DNA of 13,241 nt. Origin: Thermoplasmata archaeon (GTDB lineage Archaea; Thermoplasmatota; Thermoplasmata; Lutacidiplasmatales; UBA184). Made by a program: the position numbers and the translations under genes. The notes beneath the pieces were generated by a model. That model saw nothing but the letters and a program-made list of their open reading frames with translations. It ran no database searches and was not told where the DNA came from. Each line of letters begins with the position of its first letter. Position 1 is the first letter of the stretch. Location of the stretch: positions 1 to 13,241 of the forward strand of contig JABEUK010000130.1 of assembly GCA_013044425.1 (NCBI GenBank), read 5' to 3'. Shown here piece by piece: positions 1 to 6,323 of this stretch.

Positions 1-48
1 CATCGGGTCCGAATCGACGGGGACCGCATCTCGGCCGATCGGCCGTAG
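1..48 (+). CDS. C-terminal end of an upstream gene (partial)
   Basis: The first 15 codons read HRVRIDGDRISADRP and end in TAG at 46-48. The frame has mostly G or C in third positions, like the confirmed genes of this window, and it stops 11 nt before the convergent aCPSF2 stop, a spacing typical of this compact genome. The fragment is too short to name a family. It is called only on frame, codon use and position, so it could be chance. Confidence 0.35.
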   Translation, partial: HRVRIDGDRISADRP

Positions 49-59
49 AGCGCGGGCGC

Positions 60-1292
60 TCAGACCGTGAAGGACTTCCCGTTCTCGGGAAGCAGGACTT
101 CGAACTCGGCCGCGAGGGCGTCGCGGAGCGGCTCGCGTTGATCGCCATGCATGAGTACGACCTTGCGCGCGTGGGTCCGACGAGCGAGCTCCACCAGTTC
201 CGAGTGGCCGGCGTGGGCCGAGAAGTCGTACTTCTGGATCTCGCAGGCGGGCCGGATGGTCGTCTCATCGATCGTGAGCGTCCCCTCGTCCATGAGCTGG
301 CGCCCGTTCGATCCCTCGACCTGAAAGCCGGTGAGCAGGATCGAGGAGTTCGCGTCTCGATACAGCTCCCCGACGTAGAACAGCACCGGACCTCCATCCA
401 TCATGCCGCCGGTGGTAACGATCACATCGGCCTCCCGGACGGCGTGCCGTCGTTCGCCTTGGTGCTCGATGACGTGAACGGAGTCCATGGCCCGGCGGAA
501 CCGCTTCGGGTCGGAGAGGTACTCCGGCGCGGCGGCGTAGATCGAGTTCACGGCGCGGGCCATCCCGTCGAGGTACACCTCGAACCCCGTCCCGGCGAGC
601 GTCATCAGGACCTCCTGCGCTCGCCCGACGGCGAACGCCGGCACGATGACCTTGCCGCCCCGTTCGACCGTTTCGCGGACCTTGTCGCGGAACTCGTGCT
701 CGGTCTGCGTACGGTCCGGGTGCTCCTTTCCGGAGTAGGTCGACTCGAGCACGAGGATGTCGCACTCGAGCGGCTCGGCCCCCTTCACCAGATGCGTAGG
801 GATGGTCTGCACGTCGCCGGAGAACAGGACATCCTTCTCTCCTCGGTAGCGGAACATCGTGGCGCCGGGGATATGCCCGGCCGGGGTGAGCTCGACCTCG
901 ATCCCGTGATGGCGGAACGTCTCGTGACGGCCTAGGGCCGTCGCATGCGCATGGAGCGAGCCGATGTCCTGGGACTGGTACGGAGGCAGGTAACCCTCGA
1001 GACGCGCGATCTTGAGCGCGTCGCGCGCGAGGAGGTTGGAGACCGCGAGCGTGACGGGGGTCGCGATCACCCGGGCCTTGGGCAGCCGTGAGAGGATCGG
1101 CGTCATCCCCGAGTGGTCGAGGTGGGCGTGCGTGAGAAAGGCAACGTCCACGTTGTTCGGCACGCGCAGCGGGTACGAGGGTGGGTCGGTCGGCGTCATC
1201 CCGTAGTCGAAGAGCAGCGTGCGGCCGGCGTCGCGGACGACGAGGCCGAGCGAGCCGACTTCCGACGCGCCCCCCAGGAACTGAAACTCCAT
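60..1292 (-). CDS. Beta-CASP metallo-beta-lactamase ribonuclease, aCPSF2-like (no KH domain)
   Basis: A 410-residue protein with every landmark of a beta-CASP nuclease. The metallo-beta-lactamase zinc motif HAHLDH is at residues 55-60, the next His ligand in PAGH at 140, and the Asp ligand in SGD at 160. The beta-CASP motifs follow: Glu183 in VLESTYS, VPAFAVGRAQE near 217-227, His360 in FSAHAGH, and His382 in LMHGDQ. Known members are archaeal RNases related to eukaryotic CPSF73 that act in RNA 3'-end processing or decay. There is no N-terminal KH region, and about 410 residues matches aCPSF2 rather than aCPSF1 (about 630). The ATG at 1292 is chosen because the lactamase fold starts immediately (MEFQFLGG) and a TATA-like element lies about 29 nt upstream. 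The frame stays open to 1463, but those extra residues would overlap the OsmC start and look non-coding. Transcription is probably leaderless. Confidence 0.93.
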   Translation of the reverse strand: MEFQFLGGASEVGSLGLVVRDAGRTLLFDYGMTPTDPPSYPLRVPNNVDVAFLTHAHLDHSGMTPILSRLPKARVIATPVTLAVSNLLARDALKIARLEGYLPPYQSQDIGSLHAHATALGRHETFRHHGIEVELTPAGHIPGATMFRYRGEKDVLFSGDVQTIPTHLVKGAEPLECDILVLESTYSGKEHPDRTQTEHEFRDKVRETVERGGKVIVPAFAVGRAQEVLMTLAGTGFEVYLDGMARAVNSIYAAAPEYLSDPKRFRRAMDSVHVIEHQGERRHAVREADVIVTTGGMMDGGPVLFYVGELYRDANSSILLTGFQVEGSNGRQLMDEGTLTIDETTIRPACEIQKYDFSAHAGHSELVELARRTHARKVVLMHGDQREPLRDALAAEFEVLLPENGKSFTV

Positions 1293-1316
1293 TGGCGGCG
1301 CGAGCCGGGTCCGTGA

Positions 1317-1326
1317 TTTAACATAA
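1317..1326 (-). promoter_or_regulatory. TATA-like element for the aCPSF2-like gene
   Basis: On the minus strand this reads TTATGTTAAA, an A/T-rich island in GC-rich surroundings. Its centre is about 29 nt from the ATG at 1292. With the usual archaeal spacing of about 26 nt from TATA to transcription start, the transcript would begin within a few bases of the ATG, and no Shine-Dalgarno sequence is present. Confidence 0.55.
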
Positions 1327-1422
1327 CGTGCGCTCACGAGGCGAGCGATCGGACGAGGAACCTGCGGTCCTTTCCGCGCGAAGGGCCCCACCCTCCCCGC
1401 GTCCCGGGCCGGCGCGCAACCG

Positions 1423-1432
1423 TCAATATGAG
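1423..1432 (+). promoter_or_regulatory. TATA-like element for the OsmC-led cluster
   Basis: TCAATATGAG lies about 34 nt upstream of the ATG at 1462, in the 169-nt divergent region shared with the aCPSF2-like gene. The spacing implies a very short leader. It is the only A/T-rich element facing this way before the cluster, so it may drive the OsmC, phosphatase, NAD kinase and JAMM genes together. It is a weak match to a canonical TATA box. Confidence 0.4.
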
Positions 1433-1461
1433 ATCCCAGGTACGCGGTCGATTCCCAACCC

Positions 1462-1986
1462 ATGATGCACTCCTACCGCGCGAGCATCCGTTGGACGGGA
1501 AACCACGGGACCGGCACGAGCGCGTACCGGGCGTACGGCCGCGAGCATCTCATCGCCTTCGAGGGAAAGCCGGAGCTCCCCGGATCCTCGGACCCGAACT
1601 TTCGAGGGGACGGCCGCCGGTACAACCCCGAGGAGCTCCTGATCGCCTCGCTGTCGGCGTGCCACATGCTCTGGTATCTCCATCTGTGCGCGAGCTCGGA
1701 TATCGTGGTGGAGACCTATTCGGACGAGGCGAACGGCACGATGGAAACGACCCCCGATGGATCGGGTCGGTTCACGCTCGCGACCCTTCACCCGGCCGTC
1801 ACGATCCGCAGCGGATCGCCCGATCGAGCGAGGGAGCTCCACACGCGGGCCCACGAGATGTGCTTTGTCGCGAACTCGGTGAACTTCCCGGTCCGGTGCG
1901 AGCCCACGGTTCGTCTCCTTTCCCGAGGGGGCCGGGAAGGGCCGCGCGCAGGCGGCCCGGACCCCGCGGGGCCAAAGGGGTCTTGA
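1462..1986 (+). CDS. OsmC/Ohr-family peroxide-detoxification protein
   Basis: A 174-residue OsmC-fold protein. The N-terminal strands (YRASIRWTGN) lead to the family signature YNPEELLIASLSACH, with the first redox cysteine at Cys67. The second conserved cysteine is Cys134 in HEMCFVANSVNFP. Characterised members use this Cys pair to reduce organic hydroperoxides with thiol reductants in the cytosol; the subgroup cannot be fixed from sequence alone. Cys76 and Cys146 are additional. The domain ends near residue 152, and the last 20 or so residues are a Gly/Pro/Arg-rich tail with no family counterpart that I recognise. Two ATGs are adjacent (1462 and 1465), and the first is taken. The phosphatase gene follows after 22 nt with no visible promoter of its own, so co-transcription is likely. 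Confidence 0.88.
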   Translation: MMHSYRASIRWTGNHGTGTSAYRAYGREHLIAFEGKPELPGSSDPNFRGDGRRYNPEELLIASLSACHMLWYLHLCASSDIVVETYSDEANGTMETTPDGSGRFTLATLHPAVTIRSGSPDRARELHTRAHEMCFVANSVNFPVRCEPTVRLLSRGGREGPRAGGPDPAGPKGS

Positions 1987-2008
1987 GCCCCCCTCCCGTC
2001 CCTTCTCC

Positions 2009-2821
2009 GTGCTCGGACTGACCTCGCCCGACCTCGAGATCCTCTTTCGCATCACCGCGGCGGCTCACGCGGCGGTCATCCAGGCCTCGAGCTCGCCCCA
2101 CCGGGCCGACGTGGTCGCGATGGGGGCGGACGGATCCCCCACCGAGGAGCTCGACCGCGTGGCCGAAGCCGAGATCCTCTCGGTGCTCGATCGCGAGGGT
2201 GTGGCCTGGGACTTCCTGAGCGAGGAGATCGGCTATGTGCGACGGGGCGGGGACCGCACGCTCGTGGTCGATCCGATCGACGGGACCACGAACGCCCTGC
2301 GCGGCCTGCCGTTCGCCGCGATCTCCCTCGCCCTCGGCCGCGATCACCTCGACGGCATCGAGACCGGGGTCGTCTACGATTTCTACCGCGGGACCACGTA
2401 CTGGGCGACCCGCGGAGGCGGCGCGTTCTGCGACGGCCGGCAGATCCACGTGCGCTCCTGGAACGCGAAGACCGAGCTCCTGTTCGCGAACCTCGGCCGC
2501 TACGCCAGCGATCGAACGGTCGAAATGTCCCGACAGGCGCGCCGGATCCGCTCGCTCGGCTGCGCGTCGCTCGAGATCGCCAAGGTCGCCCAGGGCACCG
2601 CCGATGGCTACATCTTCGAGAACGTCCCAGCGAGCCGCAACCTCCGGGCCACGGACATCGCCGCCGGCTATCGCATCCTGGTCGAGGCCGGAGGAGGCAT
2701 CTGCGACTTCGAGGGTCGGCCGATCGGCGCCTTCCCGCTCACCGTCCAGGAACGGACGAGCGTCCTCGCCTGGGGCGATGTCGAGTTTCGCAAGGCGCGC
2801 GCGCCTCGGGGTCCTCCATGA
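2009..2821 (+). CDS. IMPase/FBPase-family phosphatase, probable NADP phosphatase or FBPase/IMPase
   Basis: A 270-residue member of the Mg2+-dependent inositol monophosphatase superfamily. Visible motifs are the archaeal-type MGADGSPT at 38-45, the metal-binding acidic pair in SEE (Glu72-Glu73), DPIDGTTN at 88-95 (metal ligands Asp88 and Asp91), and TDIAAG with Asp216. Archaeal homologues act on fructose 1,6-bisphosphate and inositol phosphate; a version fused to NAD kinase in Methanocaldococcus (MJ0917) acts as an NADP phosphatase. Here the NAD kinase gene follows directly with an ATGA overlap, so NADP(H) dephosphorylation is a reasonable inference, although the motifs do not separate these substrates. 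The start is a GTG at 2009, chosen because it keeps the family's N-terminal helix (LEILFRITAAAH). It has no clear Shine-Dalgarno or TATA element, consistent with translation from the OsmC transcript. The last residues (RAPRGPP) overlap the next start. Confidence 0.88.
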   Translation: MLGLTSPDLEILFRITAAAHAAVIQASSSPHRADVVAMGADGSPTEELDRVAEAEILSVLDREGVAWDFLSEEIGYVRRGGDRTLVVDPIDGTTNALRGLPFAAISLALGRDHLDGIETGVVYDFYRGTTYWATRGGGAFCDGRQIHVRSWNAKTELLFANLGRYASDRTVEMSRQARRIRSLGCASLEIAKVAQGTADGYIFENVPASRNLRATDIAAGYRILVEAGGGICDFEGRPIGAFPLTVQERTSVLAWGDVEFRKARAPRGPP

Positions 2822-3702
2822 AGATCGCGATCACGGCGAACGCGGAGAAGCCGAACGCCGTCGATCTCGTTCGTCGAGCGATCGATCTGATCGGGGATCG
2901 GGCGGAGGTCGTCCTCGCGGAGGGCGCCTCGCTCCCCATCGAAACTCCGCTGCCCCGGACCCCGCTCGCGGAGCTGACGGCCGACGCGATCGTCGCCATC
3001 GGCGGCGACGGCACGTATCTATCGCCCCTCCAGCGGACCAACGTCCCGCGCCTCGCCGTGAACGCCGGGACGGTCGGCGTCCTGGCCGAGGTCAACGGGC
3101 GGAACCCGACCGAGTTCGAGACCGCGATCGGAAGGCTCGTGCGAGGGTACTACTTCGTCGAGGAACGGATGAAGCTGGCCGTCCAAGCCGCCGGGGTCGC
3201 GATGCCGGATGCGACGAACGAGGTGGTCATCCATTCCGGCCGCCCGGCGAAGATGGGGCGCTTCGACATCATCCTCGACGGCCGCCACATCGGCCGGCTC
3301 CAGGCCGATGGCGTCATCATCGCGACCCCCACGGGCTCCACCGGGTACTCCCTCAGCGCGCTCGGCCCGATCGTCGAGACCGGGGTCGAGGGGATCGTCA
3401 TCGTCGCGATCGCCCCGTTCCGCGCGGTCGCCCGCGCCCTCGTGGTCGAACCTCTTCACACCATCACGATCCGACCCCAGAGCGGCAAGATCCATTCCCT
3501 CGCGGTCCTGGACGGCCAGGTCGAGTCCCGGGTCGCGCCGGGGGGCTCGGTCCTCGCGTACCGATCGCCCCGCCGCGCTCGGTTCATCCGCTTCGGAGCG
3601 GCCAACCTCTCCCGCCTTCGGGGCAAGGGGATCCTGCCGTGGGCCGAGGCCCCGGAGGAGAAGGAGGGACCGGACGATGCCGATGTTCCGCCCCCAGCGT
3701 AA
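2818..3702 (+). CDS. nadK: NAD kinase
   Basis: A 294-residue NAD kinase, phosphorylating NAD to NADP with ATP or polyphosphate in the cytosol. The GGDGT motif is at 62-66 (Asp64 is the conserved catalytic/binding Asp). NE at 134-135 lies in the NAD-binding segment NEVVIHSG, and the diagnostic ADGVIIATPTGSTGYSLSAL stretch runs from 163 to about 182. The all-beta C-terminal domain (VLDGQ region) follows. The fold ends near residue 275, and the rest is an acidic, Pro-rich tail whose codons overlap the start of the JAMM gene by 26 nt. The ATG at 2818 overlaps the phosphatase stop as ATGA, a strong sign of translational coupling. Together the two genes could make and remove NADP. Confidence 0.95.
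   Translation: MKIAITANAEKPNAVDLVRRAIDLIGDRAEVVLAEGASLPIETPLPRTPLAELTADAIVAIGGDGTYLSPLQRTNVPRLAVNAGTVGVLAEVNGRNPTEFETAIGRLVRGYYFVEERMKLAVQAAGVAMPDATNEVVIHSGRPAKMGRFDIILDGRHIGRLQADGVIIATPTGSTGYSLSALGPIVETGVEGIVIVAIAPFRAVARALVVEPLHTITIRPQSGKIHSLAVLDGQVESRVAPGGSVLAYRSPRRARFIRFGAANLSRLRGKGILPWAEAPEEKEGPDDADVPPPA
3661..3668 (+). promoter_or_regulatory. Strong Shine-Dalgarno for the JAMM gene
   Basis: AAGGAGGG sits inside the end of nadK, 8 nt before the ATG at 3677. It is one of the best ribosome-binding matches in the window and decides the JAMM start, since the frame is open much further upstream inside nadK. It shows that this gene is read internally from a polycistronic message. Confidence 0.7.
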
Positions 3703-4195
3703 GCCCGTGGCGGGAGCCACCGCCCGACTTGGCGATACGCCCACCGTGATCACCCGCAATGCGCTCGACAGCGCGCTCGCGGCCGCCGGTTCGTGCTACC
3801 CCAACGAGTTCGGGGGAATGCTGCGCGCCGATCCTCCCGGGGTGATCTCCGAGCTCTTGCTGGTCCCGGGAACGACGGCGGGTCGCCGGCACGCGAACTT
3901 CCAGTTCTGGATGCTACCGGTCGATCTCGCGATCGTCGGGACCGTCCACTCGCACCCCTCCGGGGCGCTCCACCCGTCGGATGCCGACCTCAACCTGTTT
4001 CGGACCTGGGGGCGCCGGCATATCATCCTCGGCTTCCCGTACGATGGCGGGTGCTGGAGAGCGTACGACAGCAACGGCCGGGAGACCCAGCTGACGGTCC
4101 AGGGCCACGACACGATCGGGATGCGGCCGCGCCCCATCAAGCCGGTCCACCGGCCCGTAGAGCAGGTCGACCCCGATCGATGGGTGCCGCCCTAA
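3677..4195 (+). CDS. JAMM/MPN+ (Mov34) zinc metalloprotease
   Basis: A 172-residue single-domain protein with a complete JAMM motif: Glu44 in NEFGGML, His91-Ser92-His93, Ser101 and Asp104, in the exact H-S-H-x7-S-x2-D spacing. Active JAMM proteins cleave isopeptide or C-terminal peptide bonds. In archaea the studied example (HvJAMM1) removes ubiquitin-like SAMP proteins from targets, and bacterial relatives process sulphur-carrier proteins. No partner ubiquitin-like or E1-like gene is visible here, so the substrate is open. The ATG at 3677 is supported by AAGGAGGG 8 nt upstream, and another in-frame ATG lies two codons later. The gene overlaps nadK by 26 nt and ends 7 nt from the convergent radical SAM stop. 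The C-terminal 30 residues or so (Pro/Arg-rich, ending DRWVPP) lie beyond the catalytic core. Confidence 0.88.
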   Translation: MPMFRPQRKPVAGATARLGDTPTVITRNALDSALAAAGSCYPNEFGGMLRADPPGVISELLLVPGTTAGRRHANFQFWMLPVDLAIVGTVHSHPSGALHPSDADLNLFRTWGRRHIILGFPYDGGCWRAYDSNGRETQLTVQGHDTIGMRPRPIKPVHRPVEQVDPDRWVPP

Positions 4196-4202
4196 CGGGG
4201 CC

Positions 4203-5795
4203 CTATTCGCGCACCGGGATCGTGGGGATCGGCAGTCGGTCCGGGTAGCGGTTCGGATCTTCGATCGAACGGCCCGGCCGGTTCGCCGGGCTGTACAGGC
4301 CGTGCATCTTCGCGATGAGCTCGAGGAACCCGATGAACCCGCGGAACGCGGTCCGATACGCCGTAGTGTGCGCCCCTTCCCAATCGAAGAACTCGGTGAG
4401 GAGGCCCTTCGATTGGCGGATGCCATGGGTGAGCGCGCGCTTGAGCAGCTCCTCCTGGACGTCGGAGAGCATGTCGCGCTGGAACCAGTCCCGGGACTTC
4501 AGGTGCCCCAGGGGCACGAAGAACATCGGCACCAGGAGCGCCTTGAAATCCCAGAGGTCGTCGATCAGGTCGATCGTCTTCAGGACGTCGTCCTCGGTCT
4601 CCTGAGGGAGCCCGACGATGAACGTGCACGCCGGATAGACGTGGTTGTCGTTCAGGAGGCCCGCCGCCTGGACCACGAGCTCGGGCCACTGGGAGGCCTT
4701 GAACGGAGCGACCTTGCCGGGCATGGCGGCGGTGATCATGTGCGGAGAGCCGGTCTCGACCCCGATCTCGACGCCCCACCACTTCTGCTTGTCGTCGATG
4801 AGCACTTCCGCGCACTTCGGCAGGAGCTTGGGCTTGGTCATGAGCGAGGCGATGGCGACATGGCTCCACCCCACCTGTTCGTAGTAGCGCTTCGCGAGCT
4901 GGAGCAGTGGGATCAGCTTCTCTTCGCGGGGCATCACGTTCGGGCTGCCGTAGAAGAAGACGTCGTCCGAGTGCAGGATCCCCTTGCGGTTGTTGACCGC
5001 AGCGTTGACCCGGAGCTCCTCCTCGATCTTGTCGAGCCCGTACCACCGAGTGGGTCGCGTGGTCACCGAGCAGAACGAGCACCCGCGGCAGCAGCCGCGG
5101 CCGATCTCGACGAGACCGTTGACGCTGGCGTACTTGATCGTGGAGATCTGCTCGACCTTCGGCGCCTCCTTCGGGGTCATGATGACGTGGGGAGGCAGGT
5201 ATTCATCGGCGAGCGCCTTTCGGACGATCTCCTTGACGAAGATGTCCCCCTCGCCCTCGACGACCGAGTCGATGCCGCCGAACGAGTCGACGAACTCTTG
5301 GATCCAGGGGAGCTTCATCCGCGTGGGCGGGGCGATCTGCCAGGCGCACGGGCCGCCGGCGATGATCTTCATGCCTCGCTTGCGGGCCTCGACGACCGCG
5401 GGCTGGGTCATCATCCGTTTGAAGTTGACGCAGTTGAGCGGGTCGCGATGCATGACCCCCCCAAAGGTCGACGCCGGGGGGTTCAGCCCGAAGTAGTCGT
5501 GCCCCGAGATGAGGAGCACCTTTGCCGAGCCGGGCATGTAGCGGTGGAGATGGGAAGGGTGGACGATACGGGCGTCGAACCCGCCGTCGATGAGCGCGGC
5601 CTCGATCTTGCGCATTCCGTACGGCGCGGCCACCGGGAAGCCGTTCTCGTCGACCGGCATGTCCGGATAGAACAGGCGCTTGTACGCGCGCTCCGGAAGG
5701 ACGTAGGCCGGAGTGGTGGTCCCGAAGCCCAGGAACTCCTTCCCATTGTGATTGCTCATCATCGTCCAGTCGCAGGTGATGACCACTTCGGGCAT
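4203..5795 (-). CDS. Cobalamin-binding-type radical SAM enzyme
   Basis: A 530-residue protein with a B12-binding-like N-terminal domain (roughly 55-195: SGHDYFGLNPP near 97-107, IIAGGP near 144-149, VVEGEGD near 188-194). A radical SAM core follows, whose [4Fe-4S] cluster motif is Cys235-x3-Cys239-x2-Cys242 in GRGCCRGCSFC. The core continues through HSDDVFFYG, GVEIGVETGS and FIVGLPQETEDD, all typical strands of the radical SAM barrel. Family members methylate unactivated carbons or join and cyclise carbon chains, including archaeal lipid enzymes; the substrate cannot be assigned here. It is cytosolic with no signal peptide. The ATG at 5795 has AGGAG 8 nt upstream and a TATA-like element about 54 nt upstream, so this gene uses a leadered, Shine-Dalgarno start unlike several neighbours. 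It converges on the JAMM gene with a 7-nt gap. Confidence 0.9.
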   Translation of the reverse strand: MPEVVITCDWTMMSNHNGKEFLGFGTTTPAYVLPERAYKRLFYPDMPVDENGFPVAAPYGMRKIEAALIDGGFDARIVHPSHLHRYMPGSAKVLLISGHDYFGLNPPASTFGGVMHRDPLNCVNFKRMMTQPAVVEARKRGMKIIAGGPCAWQIAPPTRMKLPWIQEFVDSFGGIDSVVEGEGDIFVKEIVRKALADEYLPPHVIMTPKEAPKVEQISTIKYASVNGLVEIGRGCCRGCSFCSVTTRPTRWYGLDKIEEELRVNAAVNNRKGILHSDDVFFYGSPNVMPREEKLIPLLQLAKRYYEQVGWSHVAIASLMTKPKLLPKCAEVLIDDKQKWWGVEIGVETGSPHMITAAMPGKVAPFKASQWPELVVQAAGLLNDNHVYPACTFIVGLPQETEDDVLKTIDLIDDLWDFKALLVPMFFVPLGHLKSRDWFQRDMLSDVQEELLKRALTHGIRQSKGLLTEFFDWEGAHTTAYRTAFRGFIGFLELIAKMHGLYSPANRPGRSIEDPNRYPDRLPIPTIPVRE

Positions 5796-5803
5796 TCGTA
5801 CTA

Positions 5804-5808
5804 CTCCT
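5804..5808 (-). promoter_or_regulatory. Shine-Dalgarno of the radical SAM gene
   Basis: AGGAG on the minus strand, 8 nt before the ATG at 5795. It confirms that start codon and marks the gene as having a leadered transcript. Confidence 0.6.
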
Positions 5809-5843
5809 AACTCGCCGAGCCGAAGGATACCACGAAAGCGGAG

Positions 5844-5854
5844 GCTCTTATTGG
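5844..5854 (-). promoter_or_regulatory. TATA-like element for the radical SAM gene
   Basis: The minus strand reads ACCAATAAGAG. A start about 26 nt downstream would fall near 5823, giving a leader of roughly 28 nt that contains the AGGAG site. It lies in the 117-nt gap after the zinc-finger gene, so the radical SAM gene can be transcribed on its own even though both genes run the same way. Confidence 0.4.
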
Positions 5855-5912
5855 TTGCGTCGAGCCGGCCGCGACAATTCGGGCACCCGGGGCCCCGCCA
5901 AGCTCCGATTCT

Positions 5913-6173
5913 TCACTCGAACGTGTTGTCCTCGTCATCGCGCGGGAGGACCCCGTCGAGCGATTCCGCCCCCTCATCCGGCGGCTCGTCCGTCTCCCCG
6001 CCCGTCTCCCGGAAGGCGGGATCCCCCTGGATCAGGTGGATCCGAACGCAGTCGCGATGGGCGGGGCGCCCGTTCCAGGAGCTGGTCTCGGCGGGCACGC
6101 CCAACGGCTCCCGACACAGCGAGCATATCTCCGGCGGCGCGACGATCCATTCGGTGCGACGAGGCATCGACAT
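5913..6173 (-). CDS. Small Cys2-His-Cys zinc-finger protein, unknown role
   Basis: An 86-residue hypothetical protein. Residues 17-42 hold C-x2-C (Cys17, Cys20) and H-x2-C (His39, Cys42) separated by 18 residues, a single treble-clef or LIM-like zinc site. From about residue 51 the protein is acidic and Pro/Gly-rich (PPDEGAESLDG, DDEDNTFE), probably disordered. Such small proteins are common in archaea and are often assumed to bind nucleic acid or protein, but nothing here proves a function. A TATA-like element about 34 nt upstream of the ATG at 6173 supports the gene. It is divergent from the HTH-CBS regulator, which could control it, and lies upstream of the radical SAM gene on the same strand. 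A second ATG occurs two codons in. Confidence 0.72.
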   Translation of the reverse strand: MSMPRRTEWIVAPPEICSLCREPLGVPAETSSWNGRPAHRDCVRIHLIQGDPAFRETGGETDEPPDEGAESLDGVLPRDDEDNTFE

Positions 6174-6202
6174 CGGGCGTATCCCCTACGTCGCGCCGGT
6201 GG

Positions 6203-6212
6203 ATGTATCTTT
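6203..6212 (-). promoter_or_regulatory. TATA-like element for the zinc-finger gene
   Basis: The minus strand reads AAAGATACAT, preceded by purine-rich GCGG, resembling a BRE plus TATA arrangement. It is centred about 34 nt from the ATG at 6173, so the leader would be under about 10 nt. Confidence 0.5.
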
Positions 6213-6296
6213 CCGCGCGAGGCTCGGTGGCCCGCGCGTCCACGCTCGGTCGCGAGGCGTACGCGGGGGGCGCGGGCGACGGGCCGAGGAAAGCCC

Positions 6297-6304
6297 CATA
6301 AGAG
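6297..6304 (+). promoter_or_regulatory. TATA-like element for the HTH-CBS regulator
   Basis: CATAAGAG is centred about 24 nt before the GTG at 6324, consistent with a leaderless transcript starting at or next to the GTG. The 150-nt region 6174-6323 therefore carries two opposed promoters and is a plausible place for autoregulation. Confidence 0.4.
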
Positions 6305-6323
6305 CCCGACCGTCTCCCTCCCT

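Noticed and set aside
4302..5810. A 502-codon open frame opposite the radical SAM gene
   Set aside because: It is Asp/Arg/Leu/Val-rich with no recognisable domain and mirrors the codon positions of a gene with a full radical SAM motif set. Long antisense frames are expected in DNA this GC-rich.
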